Below are positions 31,049 to 43,200 of a stretch of 64,000 nt of DNA, one piece after another; position 1 is the stretch's first letter; each line of letters opens with the position of its first letter. The notes below the pieces were generated by a model that saw only the letters and a program-made list of their open reading frames with translations, was not told where the DNA came from and made no database searches. This DNA is from Ectocarpus siliculosus (lineage: Eukaryota > Sar > Phaeophyceae > Ectocarpales > Ectocarpaceae). A program made the position numbers and the translations under genes. Location of the stretch: contig FN649734.1 of assembly GCA_000310025.1 (NCBI GenBank), positions 5,091,547 through 5,155,546 on the forward strand, written 5' to 3'.

Positions 31049-34000
31049 TCACATGTCACAGACAGGCCAACCATCCGGAACTCCACAAAGACCGGGTGCA
31101 AATACCTTGCACTCCTTGCCTGCCTGAGAAAATGAGCAATTCTACCTTTTTTTTCTTCTGAAAACAGATGCATGGAATAAAGCAGCATACGAAAGGAGTA
31201 GCAGTGATACCGTCAACACAGCAGCAGCCGAAGCCGCACGCACCTACTACCCATCCAAACAAACAACGTGCAACTTTCGGCCATCACCGCCGGCCGGTCG
31301 TTCTTGAAGGAAGAAACGACACCGCTTTTGCTGCTGCTGCTGCTGCTGTACGATAGCAACGGGCTCAACGAGGTCACAACGGCGCGCCAAGCGAACCCAC
31401 CCCCACCAGGCGGGCGAACAGCTGGTAGGCCCCCTCGCCGCCCGCAGCCGCGGCGACAGCGGCGGCGGCGTCCTCCTCCTCCTTCTCCTTGGCGCTCTTC
31501 TTGGCCCGGGCCGCCGTTCTGCTGACTCTGCTGTTGCCCGGGCGCGACGAGCGCGAGCCGGTCTTGCTGACCTGTTGTTTCGACGTGACGTCACGCTGGG
31601 GGGGCGCGAGGCACGAACCAAAAGAAACGTGGGACTTATATTTCTTGCTGTCGGCTTTACACCACAAGAGTGCGCATGCAATCATAAATACAGCAGTATA
31701 GACCTGAAATTCACGGGCCTTAGATTGGAAAACACCGTCCCTTCAAAACGCTCATACCCACATTGGCACACCCGCGGGCCCTCCGGACTCCCAAGCGCGT
31801 ATTTTTTCTGGATTAGCGTTCTCTTGCTACTCAGCGGTCGGTAAGCGTCCATGTTGCATAATGAAATACACTCGCGCAATCGAGCGAGCGGGCACGGGCG
31901 CGAACGAACCACCAAAAAAACAAAAGTCGTACGCATGCATAGTGTGGGCGTGAAAACAAAAGACAAGGGTCCCATTTCTAATCTCCCTACAGAAACGCCG
32001 TCGACGTCGATTCCTGATTTTTCTTATGAACAGATCACATCAAACGTAGTATTCCACGAACATACGGTCAAAAATTCGCTGCTTTCTACTGCCACGTTGT
32101 GGCGAGGGGATCGAGAACAAAAAATACACGACGTGACGCATACGGTGCGGTCCACATTTGGACATGAAAAAACGGCCGTGGAGGAGAAGAGAGCGAAAAC
32201 AGGGAGCCCGCATGCACCTCACCCACCCATGACAAGCAGAACGCTGACGTACGACCGCAACTCTTACGTCGGTTGCACTCAAACGACCTCGGGACTATCA
32301 GTGGACTAACCTTGGTGTTGGGAGTCGCCGGAGACATGTTGACGGCGGCTGCCTTGTCTACGGCCGCCAGACCCACCGACAATGCCTCGGGGACACGAAC
32401 AGGGGAGGAAAGAACGCCTCCTCCTCCTCCTCCGCTCGCCGTCACCGCCTGCTCCTTCACACACAAAAAAAAAAACATTCGTCGCAAAGAAAACGAGTAC
32501 CACCACCGGGAGGTGTGCAAGTAATTGGCAAGCGTTTCGGTTCGGTCAGTGGAAAAGAACGAAAAAAAAATTGATCCTCGAATACGTCAAAATACTTAAT
32601 ATCAATTATAATGCTTGATTTTCGGGAGGGCGAATAAAGACACAGAGAGAAGAGGGTCACCGAGAGAAGAGGGTCCCTCGGAAAAACGAGATGCGACCAC
32701 CACGCGACGAAACAAAACGACAGATAACAGAATACAAAAAAGCGCGTACCCAAGACGCCGGCCGGCGTGATTTGATCAAGGTCAAGATACCACATGTGCG
32801 GCCATCCTGGGCAAACCAAGAAAAGACGAATCAGGGGTGCAAGACTGGACCATCGTAATCGACATGGGAGTTCCGCCGCAAACGAAAACGCGTCGCATGT
32901 CCTTGCTGTTGCGCCATGAACGTTTCACCGCCACCCCTTACTTGCATGCTTCTCTTGCTCAGGCATGGATGGGTGCATACAAAATGCTTCGGCCTTTCAA
33001 CTCTCCCTAAACCTCAATGCAACATCCCGATTGGTGCAGTTGTTTCCCCGACAATCCTTCGCCGCCAAACATCTGCACGCGGCAACAGCACGCGACAAAC
33101 TACTTACGCAACAACAATACCAGCTTCAATGTGAGGTGCATGTAAGTGCGGTAGTCCTCTCACGTTGTGGCCCAGGTCCTCGCCCCGGTATCCCAGCTCC
33201 TCGTACCACTCCGCGTCGTATAGCTCTTCAGCGCGCACCTCCTCTTCCTCCTCCTCCTCCTCGTCTTGTTCTTCTTCCTCCTCTTCCTCGGACATGTCCC
33301 TCCCATACCACGCCGTTTCGTGTCCCTCCACGTTTGCCGCCACCTCTCCCGCCTCCTCTCCCTCGTCCCTTTCCAAGGCCTTCTCGATGATCTCCCTCTG
33401 GTACCACGCGGTGAAGTCCTCGTCCTCATCGTCGTCGTCGTCCTCCTCCTCCTCTTCTCCCTCCTCTTCCTCCGTCTCCTCCTCGATGTCCTTCAGATTA
33501 TAGGGCGAGGCGACATCGCCACAGAATAGACGGGTTCGTCAAGACAAAACAAGGATTGGCCTGCCTTCGGGGGGCTTTGTAGCAACACAACAGCTGCCGT
33601 GCCGTCTCGCCGAGGTGCGCGGGCCCCTAGCTAGGGTTGGGTGCCTTGGAAGCGTGCTCCAGATATGCGACATGGACGGGGCTAGTTTCAATCGTTCCAT
33701 TCCGCATCGATCGCGACTGCGCAAGCTGACAACGGACAACCGCGACTCCTCCCATTAATTCGACAAGTCACAAACAAACACACACTATTATATACTAATG
33801 CTGTCAAGCCAGTCAGCAGCAGCTGACAACCAAGTAAGCCCTTGAACCCGGGGGCCAAACCCACTAAAAAAACAATCGAGCGCGGTGTGTCACGATATTT
33901 TACTACGGGTGTGGCGATATCAAGAACCGTTCTTTAGCTTGTTCTTTGCGTAGAACATCATGCGTAGAACTTGCCACCCTGTGTATTTCGGATGGGGACT

Positions 34001-37000
34001 CCTCGGCGCTTCGAGAAAAGGCGGAAAGCAGAATTTGAGGCGAACGTACCAAGCGCATCGCCAGAGTTGACGAAGGAAGTAAGCCTAAATCCCGAAGCCT
34101 TGCAAGCCCGCTGTTTCTCGGTCCCATCTCAACCAAGAAAATAGCAGAACCAACAACAAAGATGCACTCTGTACCTCCAACACGTTGGGCTCCGAGCACC
34201 AGGTAGAGATCGCGAACACGCCTCCGGTGGCAGAAGAAACGCATTCTTCGTCGTAAGAACCGTCTTCTTGAGCATCACCAGCAGAATCCTCTCCAGACCC
34301 ATCCTGTTCAGCAGCAGCAACGCCTGCAGCAGCAGCAGCAGCGGAGTCGTCCGTGGCGTCCTCGAGAGACCCCTCGTCGTCGCTCGGCAAGGGGCTCAAG
34401 GTCTCGGCACCGGCCAACGCCTCCGAGGCAGCACCGACGGCGGCGGCAGCCGCTGGTACATCAGGCGCAACAGCAACAGCGGCGGGCCCGGCCTCTTGCG
34501 CGGGCGAGGGCTTGGGGTAGTAGCCGCACCCCGGGAGGTCGTCCCAGTCCGCAGGGTAGAAGCCACACCCTGGGAGGTCTTTGCACGCCGCCGGTGCCTC
34601 CGGCGACGATGGCGACGGCGGCTTTGAACCTGCTGCTGCTGCTGCTTCCATGGACGCGTCCACGACGATGCGGGCACACGAGAACCTTGCCCACTGATGC
34701 AGCGGAGTGCGGGGAGGGAGGGAGGGAGGGAGGGAGGGAGCGGTGAGCTAAGCTCGTACATACGCGAAGCCCCCTATTTTTATTTGTCCGGGCAAAGGAG
34801 GACCTTGCCCACAGAGAGGAAATACGCGATGCGCGGAGGAGTGGGGGGAGGGAGGGACGGCCCGGTGGGGGAAGCCAAGGCGCTACTTCGTCCTCCTGCT
34901 GCGGACTATTGGATGAAACGGGAGAGAAAAATCTGTTGTTCGTTATGACCGTTCCTCATCAAACTCAAGGATCATACCGGTTTGACGGCGGGCTTTGCTT
35001 AGATACTGCTGTCTCTGCAAAAAGATAACGACATCGTTCGCCCGTGCCGTACCAAAAAATGTCGAGACACACCAAGCCCCATTTCCTGGGAATCTTGCGG
35101 CACTTTTAACGCCGCCATTCGATTGACCCTGTCCCGCTATCTCAACTCGCAATAAACGCCTCCAAGTTTCGTCACCAATACTGTAACAGGCTTACGCCTG
35201 GGAGGTTGGAATTGGTGCAACCATAATACGGAATACAACACCCCCCAGCGTCTCCCGAATGCCACAACTCCGTGCTAGATGTAGGTTTTCGGGTGCCAAA
35301 AATACTGCGACGGGACACACACGGAACCTTGTGTTTACGCTGCAGAGCGCTCATGCAAATTTTCTTTTTCGTCGGGATTGCACGTAAATTGTACTGGAAA
35401 TGATGGACTCACACGCGCGATCGTCTCCTCGACCGAAAGAGGCGCCTTCCCGTGCTTCACGCTGTCACACGCTGGCACGACTCTCGTGTCCTCCTCGTCC
35501 TCTTCTTGCTGTGCCAGCCCCTCTCGCTTGGCGCTGGCCTCCTCTGCCTCCTCCTCGTCCTGCTTCTTCTCGATTGGCTCCCGTGGCAAGATGCCTTCCT
35601 CTTCCTCCTCCTGTTGCACGATTTCCTCCGCTTGGTGCTGCTTCCTCTCGATCGGCTCTCGTGGCAACATGTCTTCTTCCTCCTCCTCCTCCTCCTCCTC
35701 TCTCTCCTCCTGCCTTACAGCAGCGTCTTCCCCCTCCTCTTCCTCTTCCTCTTCCTGGTGTACGAGGATCCCCTCCTCCTCTCTCTCCTCAAGGTCAACA
35801 GCAGTGCCCTCCCCCTCCTCCTCTTTTTCCTGTTGTACGAGGATCCCTTCCTCCGCCTCCTCATCCTCTTCTCCCACTTGCTCTTGTTCTTCCTGTTGTA
35901 CGAAGACCTCCACCTCCTCTTCCCCCTCTTGCACGTGCTCTTCCACTTCTTCTACTAGGACTTCTTTTTCTTCCTCCTCCTCCTCCTCCTCCCCCTCCTC
36001 CGCCTCGTTCAATTGGTCCTCCTGTCGTACCGTAATGTCCTCTCCTCCCTCCGCTGGCTCCTGCTGCACAGCATCCTTCTCCCCCATGACCTCCTCTTCT
36101 TCCTCCTATTCAACCAGGAACCGCATGGCAACAGCAGAGAGACAGACAGAGACGACGGGCTATAGTTGTAAAAACAGCAACACGTGTGCCATGATTGAGG
36201 GAGTGTTCACCAAATAGCGACTAGTAGCCCCTCGCGCGTGGCCTTCTGCGCACGGGTATGTGGTATCTTGCTTAACACCAGGTAGGCAAGGCGCAAGGAA
36301 GCCGAAACGGCCAAAGCTACATAGATGCAACGACGTGATGGGCACAACAACAGCTACCATCAAACTACGCATGCCCGAGTGAAACAACATTTGATTACGT
36401 AACCAGCCTTAAAACTCCTCGGCAAAACTAAGCGAACCAGTCTGTCCTTCGCACCCTCATCAGGGACCCCGCGAACTGGTAGCCAACGGTCGTTTTTCGT
36501 GTACCGATGAGACTCGTGTCCTTTGCCGAAGGCGAGCGGGCTTCAGAAAGCACGGGTCATTGCTACCATCCACAAGACACTAGAAAGACAAAATCACCAA
36601 CCTCAAGTTCCGCCGCGGAGCTCCCAGTCCAAGAAACCGTCGACACGGCTGCACCAGCAGCAGCAGCAGACACCCCCGAGGCGACGTCCTCACCACAAAC
36701 CTCTCCGCGCGGCGAGGCCGGGGGGGGGCTACGCGTCTCAGCCCCAGCCGCCGCGCCCCCAGAGATGCTCATCGGACGCAGCCAGGCGAATAGGTCCGCG
36801 GATGGCTCGGCCGAGGTCTCGGGTATGGCCAAGGTGGTGTCCCGGTTGCGCAGAGAGGCAGGGAAGTCGCGCAGGGATGGTTGTGACCACGACGACGATG
36901 ATGGCAGCGTCTTGGTGGTCTTGTTCGATGCTTTCGCGGGGGGCTTGCAGATGCCGGGGTGTGAGAACCGCAGTCGTGATCCCTGGGTTGAAAGGAGGAG

Positions 37001-40000
37001 CCGAGATGGGGGAAGAGAGGGAGGGAGGGAGGGAGGGCATCAACGAAAACGAACAGTTTTTGATTCGATCGTACCCTCACTCCACAACAACAAAAAAAAC
37101 AAGGAGAAAATATTCCGCTCACGCCGTGTAGAATGGTGGAAAGAGCGCGGCCAAAGCAGGTCCTGACTCGTGACAGCCACGCAACACGATTAAAAACTCA
37201 TGAGGGGCATGAGGGGGCATGGGCTTGCTTTTTTCCCGGCTCGAGAGATTCTTTTTGATGCCAAGCAAAACACGCCTTCGGTTGGACCGCAGATCATGGG
37301 TGTGGTTCCATCCAACGGCATCTTGTTTCGCAGTTTCAAATCCCTCGTCGACATTTTTCGTTGTTCCTTTTTCTGGACTGAGAGCCCCACTTTCTACGTT
37401 GTGCTGTGGCCAACAAATTGTTTGACACGATTTTTCCGTTTGTGTTGCCGGACAGGCCACTTTCGTGCTTGCCTCGGCACTTCATATTCGCGTCTCCATA
37501 CGTATGTTTCTCTTACGTCGGCCACATTTTCTCCGTGTTTCTCAGTCTTGCTTGCCTTGATGGCACCGGGGTATCATGACCGTTCGCTACGCAAGTGATG
37601 TCGACACGCCAAAAAGGCGACGCCATGGAAAGACCATATCGTCCACGCCTGGTGTACAGTGTATCGCTTGATCATACCATACATGAACCCTTTCGTGAAC
37701 CCGCAAAATCGACAACACAAGGGTTTTTCAAGAAGCGTGTTTTTCGCACAGATTGGTGCGGAGCGAAGCAGTATTTTTACCGCTCCGCTCCGTCACAATG
37801 CCCAAGAAAAAAACGCACACTCCACTCCCCTGCGTGACATGCACTCCCAAAGTAAAAAAAGACGCTCTGGTCCGTACTGTGATGTTCTCAAGCAAAAAGC
37901 GCGGCATCCCGCACGGTGCGTGTTCACAACAAACCGCCGTGTAAGCGATCTACGGATTTTTTCCTTCTCCGTCACAGAACCCACGGCAGCAACCGCAACA
38001 ATTCCACGGGTTTTTGGAACGGTCACGACGCGGACAATAGACACAGACGTGTGTCCCGACGCACCCGCCCACAAGGCACACGCACCACGACGTTGCCGGC
38101 GCGCAGTGCAACTGATCGTTGAGGAGGTCAAGCCTAACTCAGTACTCCTAGATTAGCGACGTCCTTGTGGCCAAGCGGGTCTCTTGGTGGCGAGTGTGTT
38201 CTCTGTGTATCAAGGATGGAGACAAATTTGTGTCTTCTCTGAAACAAAAAAATAAGACATGAGGGGGCTTGGGCCACCAGAACAAAAAGCACTGGCAAAA
38301 CCCTAGCAGCAAACAAAACGAAGCTTCTTCCTTCGAGATTGGGCGGCCGCGAGTCTGCGGATGGTGTCTCACACACAGGCTGGCGTTCACGCTCAGCGTA
38401 TTCTCGACAAAACTCATTTTTCGAGTTACCAATCCCAAAGTATTTCACCAAGTCGCAGATGAACCGTCACACGAGAATCTAGAGACCAGCGTTTCTTTTC
38501 TGACGGTTTACCATCGCCAAACCCGTGGTTCGGGCGGCTGTTGCATGTAAACAACCACGGAGTACACAGTAGAGCCGTACGAAAGTCGCGACGAAAAAAC
38601 CGCCCGGCTCCGTGGTATTAAGCGAAACAAAACCTTCCGCTCTGGTCGGGTGTTGCCCTATTTGTAGGAGTAACAGCTACAACGTTCGTGAACTCCTCCT
38701 CCCAAAAAACAGGTCCACTCGACACCGTGACTTTTCCTCAACACAACACAACCCTTTGCTCCACGAACTATTTTCAAACTCAAACACAATATTTTTTGGA
38801 GCTTCCTCCTAATACGTGAACAGCCATAAAAAAATACGTGTGCCCATAAAACGATTCATAACAATCTCCCATCAAAATCGGATACATACCGCGATTTCTG
38901 TCAGTCCCAGCACGACCATCGAGGACTGACGACATCACAGGTAGGTAGGGCTGGCACTCCACGAGGCTGGTGTCTACTTGGTATTTTTTGAACACGTCAC
39001 ATTCTACAAGGGTGTCATGAAGACCGAACGTCTAAAGTCGGAAAGACTGACACCCTGCCTAACGACCGATTCATCCCTGTTGCAGACACAGACGTTGCCC
39101 GTCGTTCCGCACGCCCGCCCTACGGGGGGGACTAAATCCAAGTTGCTGCTGGTTGAGGTATTGGTTGAACTCTTGCGTGAACTCTCACAATTTGCTCCAC
39201 GTCCTCCTCCTCCTCCATCGAGTCCAGGTCATCGTCCGTTGAATCCTCTTGCTCCTCGTCGTCGTAGCTCTCGTAAAAATGCACACCAAGCACCTCCTCC
39301 TCCTCCTCCTCTACTCCTCCGGACTTAGTCTGGTCGTCCTGATGCGAAGGGGAATCATCACGAAGAAGCGAGCATGGGAGTCAGACGAGTACTATGACAC
39401 CTTCGAGGCAAAGATGCACGGAAGACGTGCCAGTATATGTCAGCACGCGATTCCAGTGACGGGCGAACAGGCCTGCTCGCAACCCTGAAAGTCTCCAAAG
39501 AAAAACACAAACAAGACGCTCCGCGGCCGTACTGCCGACAGAGCCCGCACACTATACTGTTGAAAGAGCCCGCGCACCGTGTTCTCGTCGGTTGTCAGGT
39601 CACGAGCCCAATGTCGTTATATGGTTGGTCAGCTGGCTATGAATAGCGCAGTCGAAGCTAACTTTACACACGCACACAAACGGAGGCGCAAACGAGCGTT
39701 TTTTCTCGCTTCGAGGCTGCCCTCTTTTCATGGGTCAGCAGGTAAACAAATGCGGCTGATGCTTACCAAAGAACGCACACAAACGAGACTGGCCTAATTC
39801 ATTGGTCAGCCGGTCAACAAATGCGGCTGATGCTTATCGAAGAACACACACGAACGAAGACTGGCCTCATCCATTGGTCAGCCGGAAATACCCGTGGTCG
39901 ATACTCATCGAAGAAATACCCCCACACGACACACGCACATGATCAGCGCGGTCGACACTAACAACAAAAAGAGACACACAAACGTACACGCTTCCACCCC

Positions 40001-40237
40001 TCGCCAACGCACGAACCTGCAGCAGCTGCGTCGCCGTCGTCATCATCGTCACGCCCCCGGTGGGTGCCGAAGGAACGTTCGCGCCTGATGCCGAGGGGCG
40101 AAAAACGCCTGTCGAAGAAGAAACGCCTTCCCCGTTGCCGGAGAACCTGGCGGCGAGCTCCGCGACAGAACGCTTCCTTTCGATCGGTGGTAGCGACAAA
40201 TGGCCGTGCGGCTCATCGCAGGACTCCGCTACCGCTG

Positions 40238-40280
<43 letters not shown>

Positions 40281-43200
40281 AGAAGAAGAAGGAGAATTGT
40301 CTACCGAAGACGCGGCGGAGGCGGAGGCAGTCCTAACTTCTCGGGGCCCCGCGACTGGGACGATGTAATCCTTGGGGTGGTCTAGCGAAGACACGGTGAG
40401 GGGGTCCTCGTCTTCCTCCTCCGACGAAGCCGCCGCTGCCGCCGCGGGCGAGCGCGACGAATACGACGACGACGACGAAGCCAGCGCCTCGAGGGCCTTG
40501 TTGATGGCCGCTTTTCGAGCGGAGGCGTTGGCGACCCCGGGCTGAGAGAAGAGAAGCCTCGCCTCCTGGTGGATGGGGAACGGAGGAAAACGCAACATTC
40601 AAGAAGTACGTGTGGTTCAGAGCGCGGCATCAACAGACAGACACGCGTGCAAGCAAACACATGTTGATTCTATGGCGTGTTAGATCTTCTCTAAAAGTGG
40701 AAACCTTTAATCAAATCGACCGTATTTACGTTCGACGGGTGCCAACGCTGCCGGTATGTACAAAGAAAAAACAACTCATGTCTCCAAAGGGCACCAAGTA
40801 GATCAACAAGATCGCCACGACTTAACCTTCACCACTTGCTGTCCGGGTCAGCCCGTGCAGTATGTGCGTGTACTAGTGGTGAGGCTACTCTGGGGCTCAA
40901 AGGAGGCAATGCTCGATGGAGGCTATTTGTAGAACGATCTTCAAAGTGTGAAAAAAATAACAACAGGCTAGAAGGATGTTTGCTATAAACAACTGCAGCT
41001 GCAGCAACGACAAAAAAAACGCCGCCATCACGCTTTGATTCAAACCACACTGTACAGCGGCCCCACTTTTGTGGCAGTGCCGGAGTTGCCTACATCATGG
41101 CCGATCAAACATTAGACGACGGTGAGGAGGACGAAAACCGTTGCCACCGACTGTTACAAGAAAGCGGCAGTCCACGAAACAGACAAACAACACCGACCCG
41201 ACACGAATTTACTAATTGTTACACACGCACCTCCAGCAGCTCCGTTGCCGAAGCTCCGGCCGAATTCTTCGAAGAAACGCCTGGTGCGGTGGAAACCTCT
41301 TCTCGCGGCGGCGGGGTAGGGTCTTCGGCGCCGGCTTTTACCTCCGGGGCCCCATCCTCGGCAGCATCGTCGACGGCCGCCGCCTCGGTGAAGGCGGCAG
41401 CGTCAGGGGTAACATCGTCGGCAGTCACTTCGCTGATGGCATCGGCAGCGTCAGGGGTAACATCGTCGGCAGTCACTTCGCTGATGGCATCGGCAGCGGC
41501 ATCGGCAGCGGCATCGGCAGCGGCATCGGCAGCAGCGTCGTCGACTGCTGCTGCATCATTAAAGCCGGCGGTGTCAGCGGCATCGTCGTCAGCGTAGTCG
41601 ACTGCCGCTGCATCAGTGAAGGCATCGTCGTCAGCGACATCGTCGACGGCAGCCACCTCAGTGACAGCGTCAGCGTCATCAGCAGCATCGTCGAAACCAA
41701 CCAACTCAGCGAAGGCGGCGGTGTCAGGCGCAGCATCGGCAGCAGCATCGTCGACGGCCGTTGCCTCAGTGAACGGGGCAGAATCGCCCGCAGCACCGTC
41801 ATCGGATACCATCTCAGTGAAGTCGGCAGCGTCGTTGACAGCATCGGCAGCAACATCGTCCACGGTCGCTGCCTCAATGAACGGGGCTGCATCAGGGGTA
41901 GCATCGGCAGCAGCATCGCTGGCGGCAGCCACCTTAGTGTAGGCAGCAGAAGCAGCAGCAGGTTCAGCAGCAGCATCGTCTACGGCCGCGGCCTCAGAGG
42001 CAGCATCGTCGATGACATCGTCAGCAGCATCGAAGACCGCAACCGCGTCAGTGGAAGCGGCAGTTTCAGGGGCAGCATCGTCGAATACAGCAGCCGCGTC
42101 AGCAGCATCGTCGACCGCCATCGCCTCAGTGACGGCGGCGGTGCCAAGGGCAGCGTCGGCAACAGCATCAATCACGGCATCAGCATCTGCGGCAGCAGCA
42201 GCAGCAGCAGCAGCATCACCAACCTCAGGCGCCACGGGAGCCGCGGCCGTCGCCGTTGTAGCCTCTGCCTCCGGCATGAACAAGGTCTTGGGGTCGTACG
42301 CGGAGGCGCGGGAGTAGTCCGAGGACGACGACGACGAAGCGGGTGACGAGGGCTTTGCCGCTGCTGGTGCTGCTGTTGTAGTGGGCGTCACTGCTGGCCT
42401 AGACGAAGGGTCGAAGCTCCGGGGGCGGTAGAACCTTGTCCCGTGGCTGCAAGGATTGAAGGACGAGTTGGACCCCCTTCTCTCGATCATGCTCTGGAGA
42501 ACGAAGACAGACGCCACAACAAACGGCGAGGTTTCAATACACTACTGAAAATACTTCACCACATCCCTTTCGACTGAGGTTATTTCTCGAACGGGTAGTC
42601 TTTTTGTGAGGTTATGTTTACTTTCTGAAAACGGCGAGGAGGAGTTGAGAGTTAAAAAGTGGAAGATGCCATCAGGTGCAGCAACTAGACGTGAAAAAAG
42701 GCTCGAAACAGGAGTGACGCGAGGCCAACGGTCTAACGACTACGGCATGCATTTGCGTAAGAACAACCCCCAATTTCGAGTGTGAATGCGGCGCCGAGCG
42801 CGAAGACCGGATTCATGTTGTGGCAGAATCCGTTTTACGAAAAGGAGAGAGAGCTGTACACGACGGAGCTGGGAGAAGTAGAAGGAAGGTACAGAGATGT
42901 TTCGAGGCATGGTAGCCAGGAGAAGAAGGTAGCTATACTGGGGCACAGAAAGTGTTTGAAAAGGTGGGAAGTGATATCGATAGGATAGATAGGGTGCAGT
43001 AGGGACAGCATTTTTGAACCACATTTGGCAAAACGAGTAAATAGGCAGGAACGATTGGCCTTCGGTGATCTTTCCTGGGAGAACAATGGTCCGTCCTCTC
43101 GAGGGCGCGTGGCCAACGGTCTACTTGTAATCGCTAAGGCATTCAGAAATGGAGTACGCCCACCCCCCTCGCCCCCCCAGCAAAACAGGGTGAAATACTC

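Noticed and set aside
33164-33490. Glu-rich stretch as a simple CTC/GAG satellite with no coding role
   Set aside because: The minus frame holds conserved-looking aromatic words (AWYQREI, AWYGRDM), clean splice sites and a length divisible by 3, so an exon is the better reading.
35378-36217. Long Ser/Leu-rich plus-strand frames
   Set aside because: They are antisense shadows of the Glu-rich exon 6 of the giant gene, whose minus frame has matching splice sites and phases.
41097-42346. Long Ala/Ser-rich and Gly/Ser-rich plus-strand frames
   Set aside because: They are antisense to the Ala/Asp exon 2 of the giant gene. Repeats of 12 and 48 bp keep several frames open at once, and only the minus frame has splice sites in register with its neighbours.
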